Made by a program: the position numbers and the translations under genes. A stretch of 64,000 nucleotides of DNA from Chromera velia (lineage: Eukaryota; Sar; Chromeraceae). The stretch's first letter is position 1. Each line of letters starts with the position of its first letter. The stretch spans positions 62,001-126,000 of the forward strand of contig JAHBMJ010000432.1 in the NCBI GenBank assembly GCA_018398765.1. Reading direction: 5' to 3'. The notes beneath the pieces are model-generated. The model did not search any database, was not told where the DNA came from, and was given only the letters and a program-made list of their open reading frames with translations. Positions 38,272 to 51,053 of this stretch are shown here, one piece after another.

Positions 38272-40330
38272 CCGTGCTTGTCTATCTTTCGTCAAATGCG
38301 AAGAACAAATCTTTCTTCACGTCTGTTCGGTCTTCTACTAAAGGGAAGAAGAAACATCCATCACGTTTGGTTGTGGTTGCAGCGACAGAAGGAAAGAATA
38401 AATAAAGAGGACGGGAGAAAGGAGTAAAGCAACAAACAAACGAAGGAAAAGCGGGAGGAACGAACAAAGAAAGGCAAGAAACTGAGGAATGCTGAGCTCA
38501 ACTGTTCTTTTCTTGTGACCGCCCTTTGCACACATTCTGCGAATTGTCTTCTGCTCGTCATTTTTTTTCTTGACTTACTGTAGGTCTTCCTCAACGGAAG
38601 GGCAGTTGCAGAATGTTCTCTACCTCGCCTTTCTCTTCTTCCTCGTTTCCTTTCAATTAGCTTACATTTCCGTAGTTTCTTCCTCCAAGTCACCTTTGCC
38701 TGCCTGTATGCCTTCCTCTCAGACTGTCCTTTCTCTGTCTCCCTCCTCCCTTGCATTTTCTTTCAAACCCCGCACAGACAGACACCTCTCTTCTCCTCCC
38801 TCTCTCTACTGCCTTTGTCCCCCCATGGCCATTCCGCGCTGGACCTGCCCATCAGTCACGTGCCTCTGCAGAGGCACAGAATGGGGGGGAGGAGCCATCG
38901 AGGCCGCCCCCGCAGAGGCGGCAGAGACTCTTCTCATCAGGCTAGGAGGGGACATGTCCTCCTCCTCGTCCAACTCGACCCCGTCTGAGGAGCTTGAGAC
39001 GGCAGTGCTCGGAGTGCCGTTTTCCCTGTTCAACATGTCCCTCACGAGGCGAACCTCATGGAGGAACTCGTCTGCAACTCCCGACAGGGACAGGAAGCAG
39101 CACGCACACACATACACATACACACTCAGACACACATACATAGACACACACAGACACACACACACACAGACACACACATACACAGACACACACACTCTCT
39201 CACACACACGCACACGTCATCCAGACAGCGGCAAAAGGCGAGACGTGGAGGAGTTGGGGGGCCACGCGAGAGAAAGAACGAGAATTCGGAGGGGTGGCGG
39301 NCCGTGCTTGTCTATCTTTCGTCAAATGCGAAGAACAAATCTTTCTTCACGTCTGTTCGGTCTTCTACTAAAGGGAAGAAGAAACATCCATCACGTTTGG
39401 TTGTGGTTGCAGCGACAGAAGGAAAGAATAAATAAAGAGGACGGGAGAAAGGAGTAAAGCAACAAACAAACGAAGGAAAAGCGGGAGGAACGAACAAAGA
39501 AAGGCAAGAAACTGAGGAATGCTGAGCTCAACTGTTCTTTTCTTGTGACCGCCCTTTGCACACATTCTGCGAATTGTCTTCTGCTCGTCATTTTTTTTCT
39601 TGACTTACTGTAGGTCTTCCTCAACGGAAGGGCAGTTGCAGAATGTTCTCTACCTCGCCTTTCTCTTCTTCCTCGTTTCCTTTCAATTAGCTTACATTTC
39701 CGTAGTTTCTTCCTCCAAGTCACCTTTGCCTGCCTGTATGCCTTCCTCTCAGACTGTCCTTTCTCTGTCTCCCTCCTCCCTTGCATTTTCTTTCAAACCC
39801 CGCACAGACAGACACCTCTCTTCTCCTCCCTCTCTCTACTGCCTTTGTCCCCCCATGGCCATTCCGCGCTGGACCTGCCCATCAGTCACGTGCCTCTGCA
39901 GAGGCACAGAATGGGGGGGAGGAGCCATCGAGGCCGCCCCCGCAGAGGCGGCAGAGACTCTTCTCATCAGGCTAGGAGGGGACATGTCCTCCTCCTCGTC
40001 CAACTCGACCCCGTCTGAGGAGCTTGAGACGGCAGTGCTCGGAGTGCCGTTTTCCCTGTTCAACATGTCCCTCACGAGGCGAACCTCATGGAGGAACTCG
40101 TCTGCAACTCCCGACAGGGACAGGAAGCAGCACGCACACACATACACATACACACTCAGACACACATACATAGACACACACAGACACACACACACACAGA
40201 CACACACATACACAGACACACACACTCTCTCACACACACGCACACGTCATCCAGACAGCGGCAAAAGGCGAGACGTGGAGGAGTTGGGGGGCCACGCGAG
40301 AGAAAGAACGAGAATTCGGAGGGGTGGCGG
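38272..40330. repeat. exact 1,029-bp tandem duplication split by a single N (probable assembly artefact)
   Basis: Bases 38272-39300 recur at 39302-40330 with a constant offset of 1,030, identical wherever I compared them. The only base between them is an N at 39301, and a run of 124 Ns follows at 40365-40488. Identity this exact, including microsatellite lengths, points to a mis-joined scaffold or uncollapsed contig end rather than biology. Each copy contains the same candidate terminal exon of the MAP kinase. Confidence 0.9.
38806..39071 (-). pseudogene. second copy of the MAP kinase terminal exon inside the tandem duplication
   Basis: It is identical to 39836-40101 and lies in the downstream copy of the 1,029-bp duplication. 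It encodes 88 residues that open with [14 protein letters not shown] and contain an acidic ELDEEED run, preceded by a GTTGCAG acceptor. It is most likely an assembly duplicate rather than a true extra exon. Which copy is used cannot be told. Confidence 0.5.
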
Positions 40331-43012
40331 GGGGGGGGGACGCCAGAGAAAAACCGAAAATTTGNNNNNNNNNNNNNNNNNNNNNNNNNNNNNNNNNNNN
40401 NNNNNNNNNNNNNNNNNNNNNNNNNNNNNNNNNNNNNNNNNNNNNNNNNNNNNNNNNNNNNNNNNNNNNNNNNNNNNNNNNNNNNNNNGGGGGGGCGGAA
40501 TGACTTTCGCGAGAACAGTTGGTTTGAATGAAAAAAACAGGCAAGTCACAGTCTAAACGTACAAGAGAGAATGGAGCCCTTCCGTTTCGTCAGAAAAAGA
40601 AACACACAAGGGCAGTCAGAAAGAGGGGCGAGACGACAGTGTGTTCGTTCACTGACCGATGAGCAGGTCGGATCTCACAGTGGAAGCCTCAGCAGGTCTC
40701 TCTCCTCTCTCATCCCCCCGCGGATTCACTGCGGGATTCACACGGCTTGGAGGAACCCCGGCTGTAACAGCAGTCGCTGGCACAGTCATGGGTCCCCCCC
40801 CTCTCTGCTGCTGCTGCTGCTGCTGTGTTGCTCTGTGATCCCGTCTCTCGAAGATAGCTGTGGCGCTGGGGTGCATCGGAATGCCTTCGGGCTCGTCATC
40901 CTCTCTGTGAAGCTCTGCGAAGAACTCATGCGAGAGTGCCTCAGCGGCTGTCGGGCGGTCTCGAGGATTCCAGGAGAACATCCGGCAGACAAGATCGGCA
41001 AAGGCAGGATCCTGACCGGCCTCTCCTGGCAGCATCGACTGCAGCCGTTGCGGGGTCAAGCGGGGAGGTGCGTGTTCCAGTCGCTCGATAAAGCGCGCAA
41101 CCCCTGGGTGACGGAGATGGAGCATGTCGGATGCTGTGGGTTTGCCGAGGAATCTGACCACCTGCGTCAACTGGTCCTTCAGATCTCGGCCCCGGAAGAG
41201 GGGCTGCCCGATGACCATCTCCACGGCGATGCACGCGGTCGACCTGAAAGAGAAACAGTCACACACACACACACACATACACATACACATACAGGGTCGG
41301 AGAGCAAGAGGCAAAAGGCAAAAAGGGGAAATTGAAATACGAAGTTTACATCATGAGAGGAAGGGCCTCTAATCACAACAAGCAACAAGAGGAAGAAAGA
41401 GGAAGACTGCACATGCATGGAACGAAAACCATCAAACGAACGAATGTCTCAAGGAGAAAGACACCAACACCAAGGGCTGCCTGCCGAGGTACAATGTTGT
41501 CTCCATAACCCTCCCCCCCGCCCCGCCCCCTGCCTACCAGATGTCCACAGAGCTTCCGTATGTCCCCTGTCCGCAGAGGACCTCGGGGGCTCTGTACCAC
41601 CGCGTCTGGACGTACTCGGTCAGCGGCACCACCGGCTCACCAGCCCCAACCGCCCCCCCCTGCTGCTGCAGTTGCTGCACTTGCTGCTGCAGTTCCACAG
41701 GGACAGACAGTTCCTGTTGCTGGTCCGGCATCACCCGGGCAAGTCCCAGGTCGCAAATTCGGAGATCGCAGTCGCAGTTCAGCAGCAGATTTGCCGGTTT
41801 CTGCACACACCAACCACCTCATCAGTGAAAGAAACAGACAGCTAAGGGGAGGAGACAAGAGGAGAGAGACCGCTTCGGCCAGTACTGTACAAAATGAGCG
41901 TACAGAAGACAGAGGGCTGACATAAAGACGGGATTCAGGTCAACGCGCGGCACGAAACTTCCCACAGCGCCTCCAGCGTATGCAGAACATGCAGTAGGAG
42001 ACACACAGAAGCGGGAGCAAAACAAGGGAGGGAAGGGACGGAAGGAAGGAAGGAAGAACGGACCAGGTCTCTGTGCATGATGTTGGCTGTGTGGAGGTAC
42101 TTGACTCCTCTGAGGATCTGGTAGAGGAAGAACTGGCAGTGGTGAAGAGAGAGCGTCTGTCCGGACCGGATCACCTTCGCCATGTCTGTCTCCATCAATC
42201 CGGTGATCAAAAACCTGTTTGGCGGAAGTGCAAAGCAAGGAAGACAATCGATTTCAGAAAGCAACCTCAGGAAGGAACGCGTGAAATGGCACAGCACAAG
42301 AAGCAGGAGAGCAGAAAAGGCACAGAAAGGGGGGAAAGGAATCTGAAACTTTGGAGAGACGGGAGAAAATGAAACAGGAATGAGAGCTGAGGAGGAAATG
42401 GGGGCGCTCACCGATCCCTAAGAGTTAAGGGAAGAGAAGAGGCGCACAGTTAAGCGCCTACAGCGCAAACACTCAAAAGAGACGTAAGGAAAGTGAAAGA
42501 ATCGTGGTTGACACAAATCCCTCAGTATGGAGACTTGACCCCAAAAGACTTTTTTCTCCCTCAACAGTCCATGCTGCTGCCCAGGTCCCAAGTGAACAAG
42601 GACACAAAGAGCAAGCCTAACTTACGCGTCGTGTTTGCCATCAGGCTTCGGGATGATTTCCAGTCCCTGGAGGTCCAGAAGATTTTCGTGCCCTCTCAAG
42701 CGACGAAGAATTTTGACCTCTCTCAAAATGCATTTTGCGAAGTTTTCGCTTCTGAGCACATCAGGAACGTGTTTGATTGCCACGAGGCGGTCGAAGGCCA
42801 TGTCCTTTGCAACCCTGCAAGCATGGAAACGATTGGTGGTGATCATGCACGCACACTGAACCTTGATCGAAGAGACCAGACAAAAAAGGGACTCACATGA
42901 CTGAGCCGTAAGCACCAGCACCAGCACGTGCAAGGTAAGTGTAGCGCCTCTTCAGGGACTCTTCTGATTGGAAGAGCGCCCTGGTACGTTCGTCACTTCT
43001 GCACCCACTCAT
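39836..43012 (-). CDS. mitogen-activated protein kinase, ERK type with TEY activation loop
   Basis: Six minus-strand exons are proposed: 43012-42897, 42814-42626, 42214-42064, 41800-41538, 41243-40657 and 40101-39836 (duplicate at 39071-38806). They give 523 residues. The first five are firm. Seen in order: glycine loop GAGAYGSV (31-38), VAIK lysine 53, REVKILRRL helix, [10 protein letters not shown], catalytic HRDLKPAN (149-156), DLG (169-171), TEY (213-215) within [27 protein letters not shown], and an acidic [11 protein letters not shown] stretch after the kinase lobe that fits a common docking site. It should be activated by a MAPK kinase phosphorylating T213 and Y215. A 37-residue Gln-rich insertion separates DLGLARV from TEY, which is unusual. 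Intron retention at the last donor would stop the protein at 437 residues (TGA at 40651-40649). Confidence 0.93.
40365..40488. other. assembly gap (124 N)
   Basis: A run of N within the last intron proposed for the MAP kinase, flanked on the left by a poly-G stretch and on the right by G-rich sequence. Confidence 1.
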
Positions 43013-44019
43013 TCTCCCTTTGAAGAACCTAAACAGACGATCAAAACAAAGAAGTTCCCCCCTTAAGTGATCGAGGGTGAAAATTTTTTGGGAACGCCTT
43101 CTTCTTCACGTTGTGAAACTAAACCGAACGAAGCAAAGAGCACTCAAACCTTCTTTCCACTTACAGATACTCCCCTCTCTCACCATACACACTGCTTCTG
43201 GCTCTCGCTTCCGTTTTGTACTTGCTCTTTCTTCGGTTTGCTCACTCTTCTGCTCCTTCAAAACGGTTCAGTTATGTTCAGTTTGATCGATCTGTTTCTT
43301 GTGAATTTTTCTTTCGGATTTTTAAAATTTTTTGGAATTTGAGGGGGGCACGCAAAAAATCGCAAAAATGTCCTTATACTGGCGACCCCTGGGTGCTGTA
43401 CACGTGCGCGGAAATTTTGAATGTGGGCCCTTGCAATTTAAAAGAAGTTTCTTGCGTGCCACGCGCGAGCTGTCCTGACTGGGTCTTTGCTCTATATCGG
43501 GACCATGCATGCACGAGCTGGGAGGAAGAGTAATTGCATGCATGCTGGGGGCTCCTAACGCACGCATGTAGCCGGCTAAATCCGACACTGCCGCAAAGGT
43601 CAGACAATTTATATGCGTGATTGAGACAATTGAGTTCAGTCAACGAATTCGGATTCACGAGTACAGGTGAATGTCAGCTTCATTGCGTAAGACAGAGACG
43701 CTTGAGAGAGGAGCAGCGTGACTCTTGGATCCTTCACTGGATCGGTCGAGTCTGCCGAGTTTTCAGCCTTTTCGCTTCGTCGACTTCAGGACCACGTGAA
43801 CACACTGCGTGTTGCTGCTGGACTGACAAAGACATCGCAAACCAAAAGTGAGGGCGTCTACTTGATCCCTTGGAAGCCCTTGGATTCGAGGGGAAGTTTC
43901 GGTGAGTGGTGAATCCACGTATTCAGCCTCTGGGGACGGTTATATTAATATAGTTGACGCTTGCACATGATTCTGCTTGTGTCGTGTATACGTGTTGCTC
44001 TGTAGCAGAGAAAAGCAGG
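43013..44019. promoter_or_regulatory. divergent upstream region of MAP kinase and a small unknown gene
   Basis: About 1 kb separates the two start codons. A possible 5' untranslated intron of the plus-strand gene runs 43902-44005 (GTGAGT/CTGTAG). GCATGCATG words occur near 43505 and 43535. No defined promoter element is identifiable. Confidence 0.4.
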
Positions 44020-45212
<1,193 letters not shown>

Positions 45213-46850
45213 TCGTCGGGAATGGCCGTGCTCACACACAGAGGGGACCTGCCTGAGAAAGCCAATTCTCCGTGTGACTGAATGCAATCACGTGCATGTG
45301 ATGAGGTTGTCGGTGGGCTCGGCCTGACAGAAAGAAAGAACAGTGAGAGGGTACCTACCTGTCTTTTTACAGAAGACCCTCCTGTATGAAGGCTTGCTCT
45401 AACTTGACTGACGGTTTTCGATCCATCAAAAGTCTGTCTGCCTGCCTGCATGGTCTCGATCGCCTGGTTTCAACTGATTCTTCCTGCTTTGTAGCTCTAA
45501 TTCCTCTATGCTCCATCTTCCTGCTACAGCTGACGCTGCCAAGGCTCTCCTGTGGGAGGAGCCTTTCGCTGTTTCGAAATTCGTCAGAAAGCACGAACTG
45601 GTGGAGAAGCAAACATTCCGTGTGTCTCGGCGTTGTTTGTGCCACACGCAGGGGAAGGCCCGATTGATCGTGCATGGGTACGATTTTTATATTAGTGCCC
45701 TGGTCGTCACTGCATGCATGCGTTGAGCATATGTCGGGGGGGCGGCCGACATTGTTCAGGGATGGAAGGCAGTGATGGAGGGACATGCGGGTAGGTGTGT
45801 GAGTCCTGTTTGGTCAAATTCCTTCAAGACCCACACACCATGCAACCGAGCAGATGAATTGCCTGACTGACAGAGAGAGTGCACGTTCGGTCTGTGCATC
45901 TCTTGGAAAGAAGATGAATGCTTGCTCGTCTTTCTTTTCCGTTTGAGCGTCTGGGCGCTTTCCTTCATTGAGTGCACTGGTTTCCCTGCAAAACGCAGTT
46001 CCAGTCCACACGATCAGAGACAACTTTCTTTCCTGAGTTCTTGTTCGGTTTTCCGCTTAGTGTGCTGATGACGGCTCTCTTAAGAGGTTGTGTGCCTCCC
46101 TCGCGAGGACTTTTCGTCTCTGCATGGTTCGATCAATGCAATTTCAATCTGACAATGCATGCGTACGTATCGATAAGCTCGGCCAGCTCTGAGGGGCATC
46201 GAGGAGGTCGTTTCTGCCTGGGATGGTGAAGTCGGTGGTGGTGTTCGGAGCTGAGTTGAATTTCAGTGGAGTCGTTCTTTCTTGTTGATGGCTTTCTGCA
46301 TGCACGCAATCAAGAATTAAGTTGATGTCTCTCTCGTGTTCTTAAGAGTGTTGTTGTATGCGTAATTGAGTCTTTGCTGAGTGCGTTCGCGTTGCGTTTT
46401 TGTGTTTCAAAATTGCTGGAGCAGACTCTTTGCGAAGCGTCTGCAGTACACTTAGCCGACTAGAGACAGTGACACACTATAGTTCCAGTGTATATTTAGA
46501 GATTTGTGTTCAAGTTAGAACTTGTGTCGTTTCTATATATACACCTAAATATAGAGTATTGTTATAGACAAAGATGAAATGGCGCTCAGGCTAGTCGTTG
46601 TCGCCTCGGGGGGCAGCTCAGCTCTGCTGAGATCAGCCAAGAGGCCCTGAGATCGCACGCACTCGCATAACACATTTTTTCATTTTTGTGGGGGGGGTCG
46701 CTTCTATCTCCGTCTGTCACAGTATCGCCCAAATTCCAAAATATGCCCCTCAAGCAACTCACACGGAACCGCGATCGCACATACCTTAATTAATTACTTT
46801 GCACATGCGTGCCCCTCAAGTAATTCGCGCGGAGTTGCAAGTGTATGCGC
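45213..46850. other. intergenic, no gene seen
   Basis: No coding similarity is visible. It holds a hairpin-prone AT segment near 46470-46560 and two approximate copies of a TGCCCCTCAAG-led unit at 46744 and 46810 (66-bp period), directly before the second foldback element. Confidence 0.5.
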
Positions 46851-47299
46851 GCCGCATGCCGGGGGTGAGTGGGGTGCTTTTTACCTCCCTAAAGTGGCGC
46901 ATTTCCGCAAAAAACTCATTTTTATAATTAGTAAGGATTTAGAAGCTGAAACTTTGTATAAGAAGACGTTATAATGATAGAAAAAGAACTGTAGAACAGA
47001 TTTTTTATATCATTTCTAGAAACATAGGTTGTCATACAAATTTTTTAATTTTGAGGCCATTTTTTAACGGTTTTAAATAGTAAGAAAAACGGTATAAAAC
47101 TTACAAAATTTATATGGCAGCCTATAATAAAAAAAATCTGTTTCACAGTTCTTTTTCTATCGTTATACAACGTCTTTTTACACAAAGTTTCAGCTTCTAA
47201 CTCCTTACCAATTATGAGAACGAGTTTTTTGTAGAAAAGCGCTGGTCTCCTATGCAGAGGGGGGGGCAAAAAGCACCCCACTCGCCCCCGGCATGCGGC
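46851..47299. mobile_element. 449-bp foldback element (long hairpin, MITE-like)
   Basis: The left end GCCGCATGCCGGGGG is the exact reverse complement of the right end. The inner arms continue to pair almost to the centre: GAGTGGGGTGCTTTTT, TTAGAAGCTGAAACTTTGT and GATAGAAAAAGAACTG on the left all have right-arm partners. There is no coding capacity. It is unrelated in sequence to the element at 17929-18397. No target-site duplication is evident. Confidence 0.75.
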
Positions 47300-49925
47300 A
47301 TGGTCCCGAAAAGCATACTTCGTACGCGTTGCCGTAGCCCCCGCCCTATGCATGCATGCATCTGCATAAGACATGCCCAAGCCCCCGATGGTGTGCATCA
47401 ATCTTTCTTGAGGACGCCCTAAAGGGCCCCCCGAGGCACTTACCCAACTGGTTGGATATATCTCGTATGTAAACATAAACAAATCCTTAATTCCTTCAAG
47501 TTATCCGTATCGCTTACACCAGTTTAGAAACGTAAAATGATGGCCAACTTTTTATACTTTAGGGCTTGGAAAAGGTGTATCACAGAAAAGGTGTAAACCG
47601 AGGAGTCGCACCAGATGCACTTGTTTTATACCAGATGCACCTGATGCACCTGTTTTGCACCTTATGAGAAGAGTTGGCTCCAAAGTCCAAGTCTTTAGGT
47701 AAAAAATGGGTGTGTGTGAGGCCGCAGACCACCCCCACGGCCCCGTTCCACAGCGTGGCAGGCCGTGTGCGAGGGACATGTCGGTCGGAGTGACGCTAAA
47801 CATGCCACATACCGATACACGTACATATGATCAAGTAAGTCGCCAAAAAGCTCATAACGAAACGGTTTGACCGTCGAAGACTCATGGACAAGGGTGATTC
47901 AAGCCAACCTCAACATATAAAAGAAGCTTCTTCCAGGGGTCTGACTCACTCAGAGACTTTTTTGGAGTGAGAGCTGTCTGTGTTAAAGTTTTTTTTGAAC
48001 CACAAGTAACTGTTGAAGCCTTCCGTTGAATTCAGTTTGATTTGAAGTCAGCAGCGAAAGGTCTACCACAGACATGGGAGTCTTTCGACTCCTAAATTTG
48101 CACAACCGTACTCTGCCGCTGCTGGCACCTACTGCACCAGTTCCGTTTCTCTATAATCACTTTTAGCCTCGCCAACAAGAAAATGTTTTCACTAGACCTC
48201 TTTGCTTTTAGGCCTTGAATGAGGCGCCTTTTGACCGCTAGAAACACTAGAAATTAGCTTTAGAAACCTAGTTTTTATAGAGTAAACGGTGCACCTTATT
48301 TTGCACCTGTTTTGCACCTGATTTAAGGTGCAAACCTGTTTTTGCACCAGCACCAGCACCTTATGCACCTTTTCTCAGCCTTATTATACTTCGAGTAACT
48401 TGGAGCTAGACTTGGAGTCGGACCGTAACTGTCTTAGACTATGACCTATAGCGGTTAAACCTACTCCCACTTTAAGACTACAAATTAATAGAGCTTAAAT
48501 CGAATTAACTTAAAAATTTTAAATTAATACAGCTTATATAAATTCAACTTAAAAACTTTAAATGAATGGAGCTTAAATTTAACTGTAACATCAATTATTC
48601 CTGCATGCACTCCTCCACTTATTCACTTACTCACTCGCCTAGGCCTGAGGCCCTCAAATGGTCCTGAGTCCTACAGCGAGCGCCCTGATGAAAGCAGAAC
48701 ATCAGAGCCAAAGTGTTTCCCTCTCTGATTTTTTCTTTCTTTATTCACACGCACATATGGCATTATACAGGGAGATGCATGTGGAGGCGTTGAGCAATCG
48801 CCACGCAGGCACAAGCGGACATGCGACAACTCACACACACACACACACACACACACATACGAACGATCCTCGCATTCGAAATGCAGCATAGGATCCTTCC
48901 GGGAACAAGATCCGCGTGTGGAAGGAAGCGCTGAGCACCATGCAGCACAAACGTGCACGCAACAGCTGACACGCGCTCACAAGCCTCGCATTTGACAAGC
49001 ACAGCAGCCTCGCAGATCCGCGCGCAAAAAGAAGCGCTGACCGATCGCAATGCAAGTGCATGCATGACCCAAAGCAGACTGCAAGAAGGCCTATTCTCTC
49101 CCGGTGCCTTGAGAGGACACACGACCATCGATTGAGTAGTATTAATACATGGAACGAGCGACGCTGAGATGCGAGCGCAAATTCATTTCCTGGTGCAAGT
49201 CTAGGGGACACGTGCAAACATAGAGAGAAGGGAGACAGGAAGCAGACGGCAAAGATCAACGACAGAAAGAAAGGCAGCAGAGCAGAGAGGTTCAGTATTT
49301 GACCCTCACTGTTGATTCTTCCATCCCGCCACTCTCTTTGGACCCTCCCTCGTTTTCATCTTCGCAAATTCAAAAAACGAATCATTCAAACAAGCCTCGA
49401 TCTATTCTATGTCCTTCCCATTCGCAGCCATTCACGCCCACTTTTCGTCAAACTCATCTCTCCTCCTCTCATTGCTCCGTCCCTCCCTTCCTCCTTCGAT
49501 TCACGACCAGCCCCGACCGCCTTTTCTTCTGCGTCCCTCTCCCCCCACCCTCTCCCTCTCGAGGGGTAACTTGTCGGGGGGCAGAATTAACGCAGCATCA
49601 ATCCTGCCATTCTTACACAGGCGCACGAACAAAGTCGACCTCTGACAAAGCCTCAAGGCAAGACGGCATCAATCTGATCACGTCTTTTCTTTCCGGCTGT
49701 CTCCCTCGTCACTGCATGCAGCGCCAGTCTGTCAGTTTCATTCATTCATTCATTCAACCCCTCGCTCCTCGAGAAAGCGATGAACGTCTTTCAGAGACTG
49801 TATGATCGCACATGCACTCGGTCTGAACCGAAAAAAGAAAGGAAAAGTCAGAAGGTCAAGGAGAATGAAGAAAGAGAACGAGAAGGTGCGGAAGGAGTCA
49901 AGAGAAGGACGAATGGATTGACAAC
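47300..49925. other. intergenic with GCACC-motif repeats and a 39-bp tandem repeat
   Basis: No gene is seen. 47604-47665 and 48287-48380 share GCACCTGTTTTGCACCT and related words. A 39-bp unit is repeated 2.7 times at 48482-48585. A CA microsatellite lies at 48832-48857. 49300-49925 is pyrimidine-rich and probably includes the 3' untranslated region of the opine dehydrogenase gene. Confidence 0.6.
48482..48585. repeat. 39-bp tandem repeat, ~2.7 copies
   Basis: Units start at 48482, 48521 and 48560. Each begins AAAT-[TG]-AAT, contains AGCTTA, and the first two end in AACTTAAAAA followed by T/C and TTT. They are imperfect copies. Confidence 0.8.
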
Positions 49926-51017
49926 TCAGCAAATGAGTTGCTTCAGAGAAACCACCCCATATCGTTGAGGAGTGAAGCACTCTTCCTTGTGCCGACCCTC
50001 CAGTTTCCCCCCCACCAGATACTCCTTCCCCATCTTCTCCTGTGCCCAAACGATCAGTCGATCGATCCACGGAGTCTCCACTTCCACGAACTCAGCCACA
50101 GCCTTCAGAGTGCACAGACCCCCAGGGATGTCCTCAACGAAGTACCGCCCTGCAAGAGCATTAATTAAGTAAACCACACAGAGATACCGCGCATGCGTTC
50201 TGGGTCTAGGCTGAACCTTTTTGAGATCAACATAAGAAAAGAACGGAAATCGGACATAAAAGGAAAGAAAGGTACTATTGGTCACCTGTTGTCAGACAGA
50301 AAGACAAAAAATATTCAGCAACCCCACCCAAACGGACCGAAGGACGGACCTGTGTAGTCCACAACCAGCCCACCGCCCCCCCCGGGTGCCTCCACCATGG
50401 GCGTGCGGATACCCATGAAGCCCCCGTTTGTGGCGATGCAGGACTTCAAACTCGAAGTGTCAGCAATCTGCAACAGCCAGGGTGTGCGTCCCGCAAAGTA
50501 TGCATGCAGGCCAGAGAGACATGAATGGACTGTCAAGATTTCATCATCGTGCATGCAGTCAGTGCACAACAAGACGAAAGACACAGAAAGAAAAAACAAA
50601 CGAAGAGCCACCGGACGGGTACAGCCCATCAGAACACATATATTTGTACATTGTCATCTTTTACGGTTGCGTCATCTAAATTTCTGTGCCCACCTCTTTG
50701 CCTCCTTTGCTGATTGAATCACTCTTTTTTCAGATCGAGAGGCTGTCTGTGTGTCTGACCATCGATAATGACAGGAAGTATTCACATACTGACTGACTGA
50801 CCTTCCCTTTGTACCCCTCCTGCAGGCCCTGACGGAGGGGGATCACCTCAATGCGCCTGCCCGCAGCGATGGACAGCCCGCACGCGATTTTCTGGATTTC
50901 GGAGTCGACGCCTGCATGCATGAACGCACTCACTCCCATTAATTCACTCACACTCATGCAGATTTTACGACAGCTCATGAATGCACGTCTCTCTGCTATA
51001 CACATATGCACACAGTA

Positions 51018-51053
<36 letters not shown>

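Noticed and set aside
46470-46560. Possible further inverted-repeat element
   Set aside because: Only short imperfect pairing around a CAAGTT/AACTTG hairpin; boundaries cannot be set.
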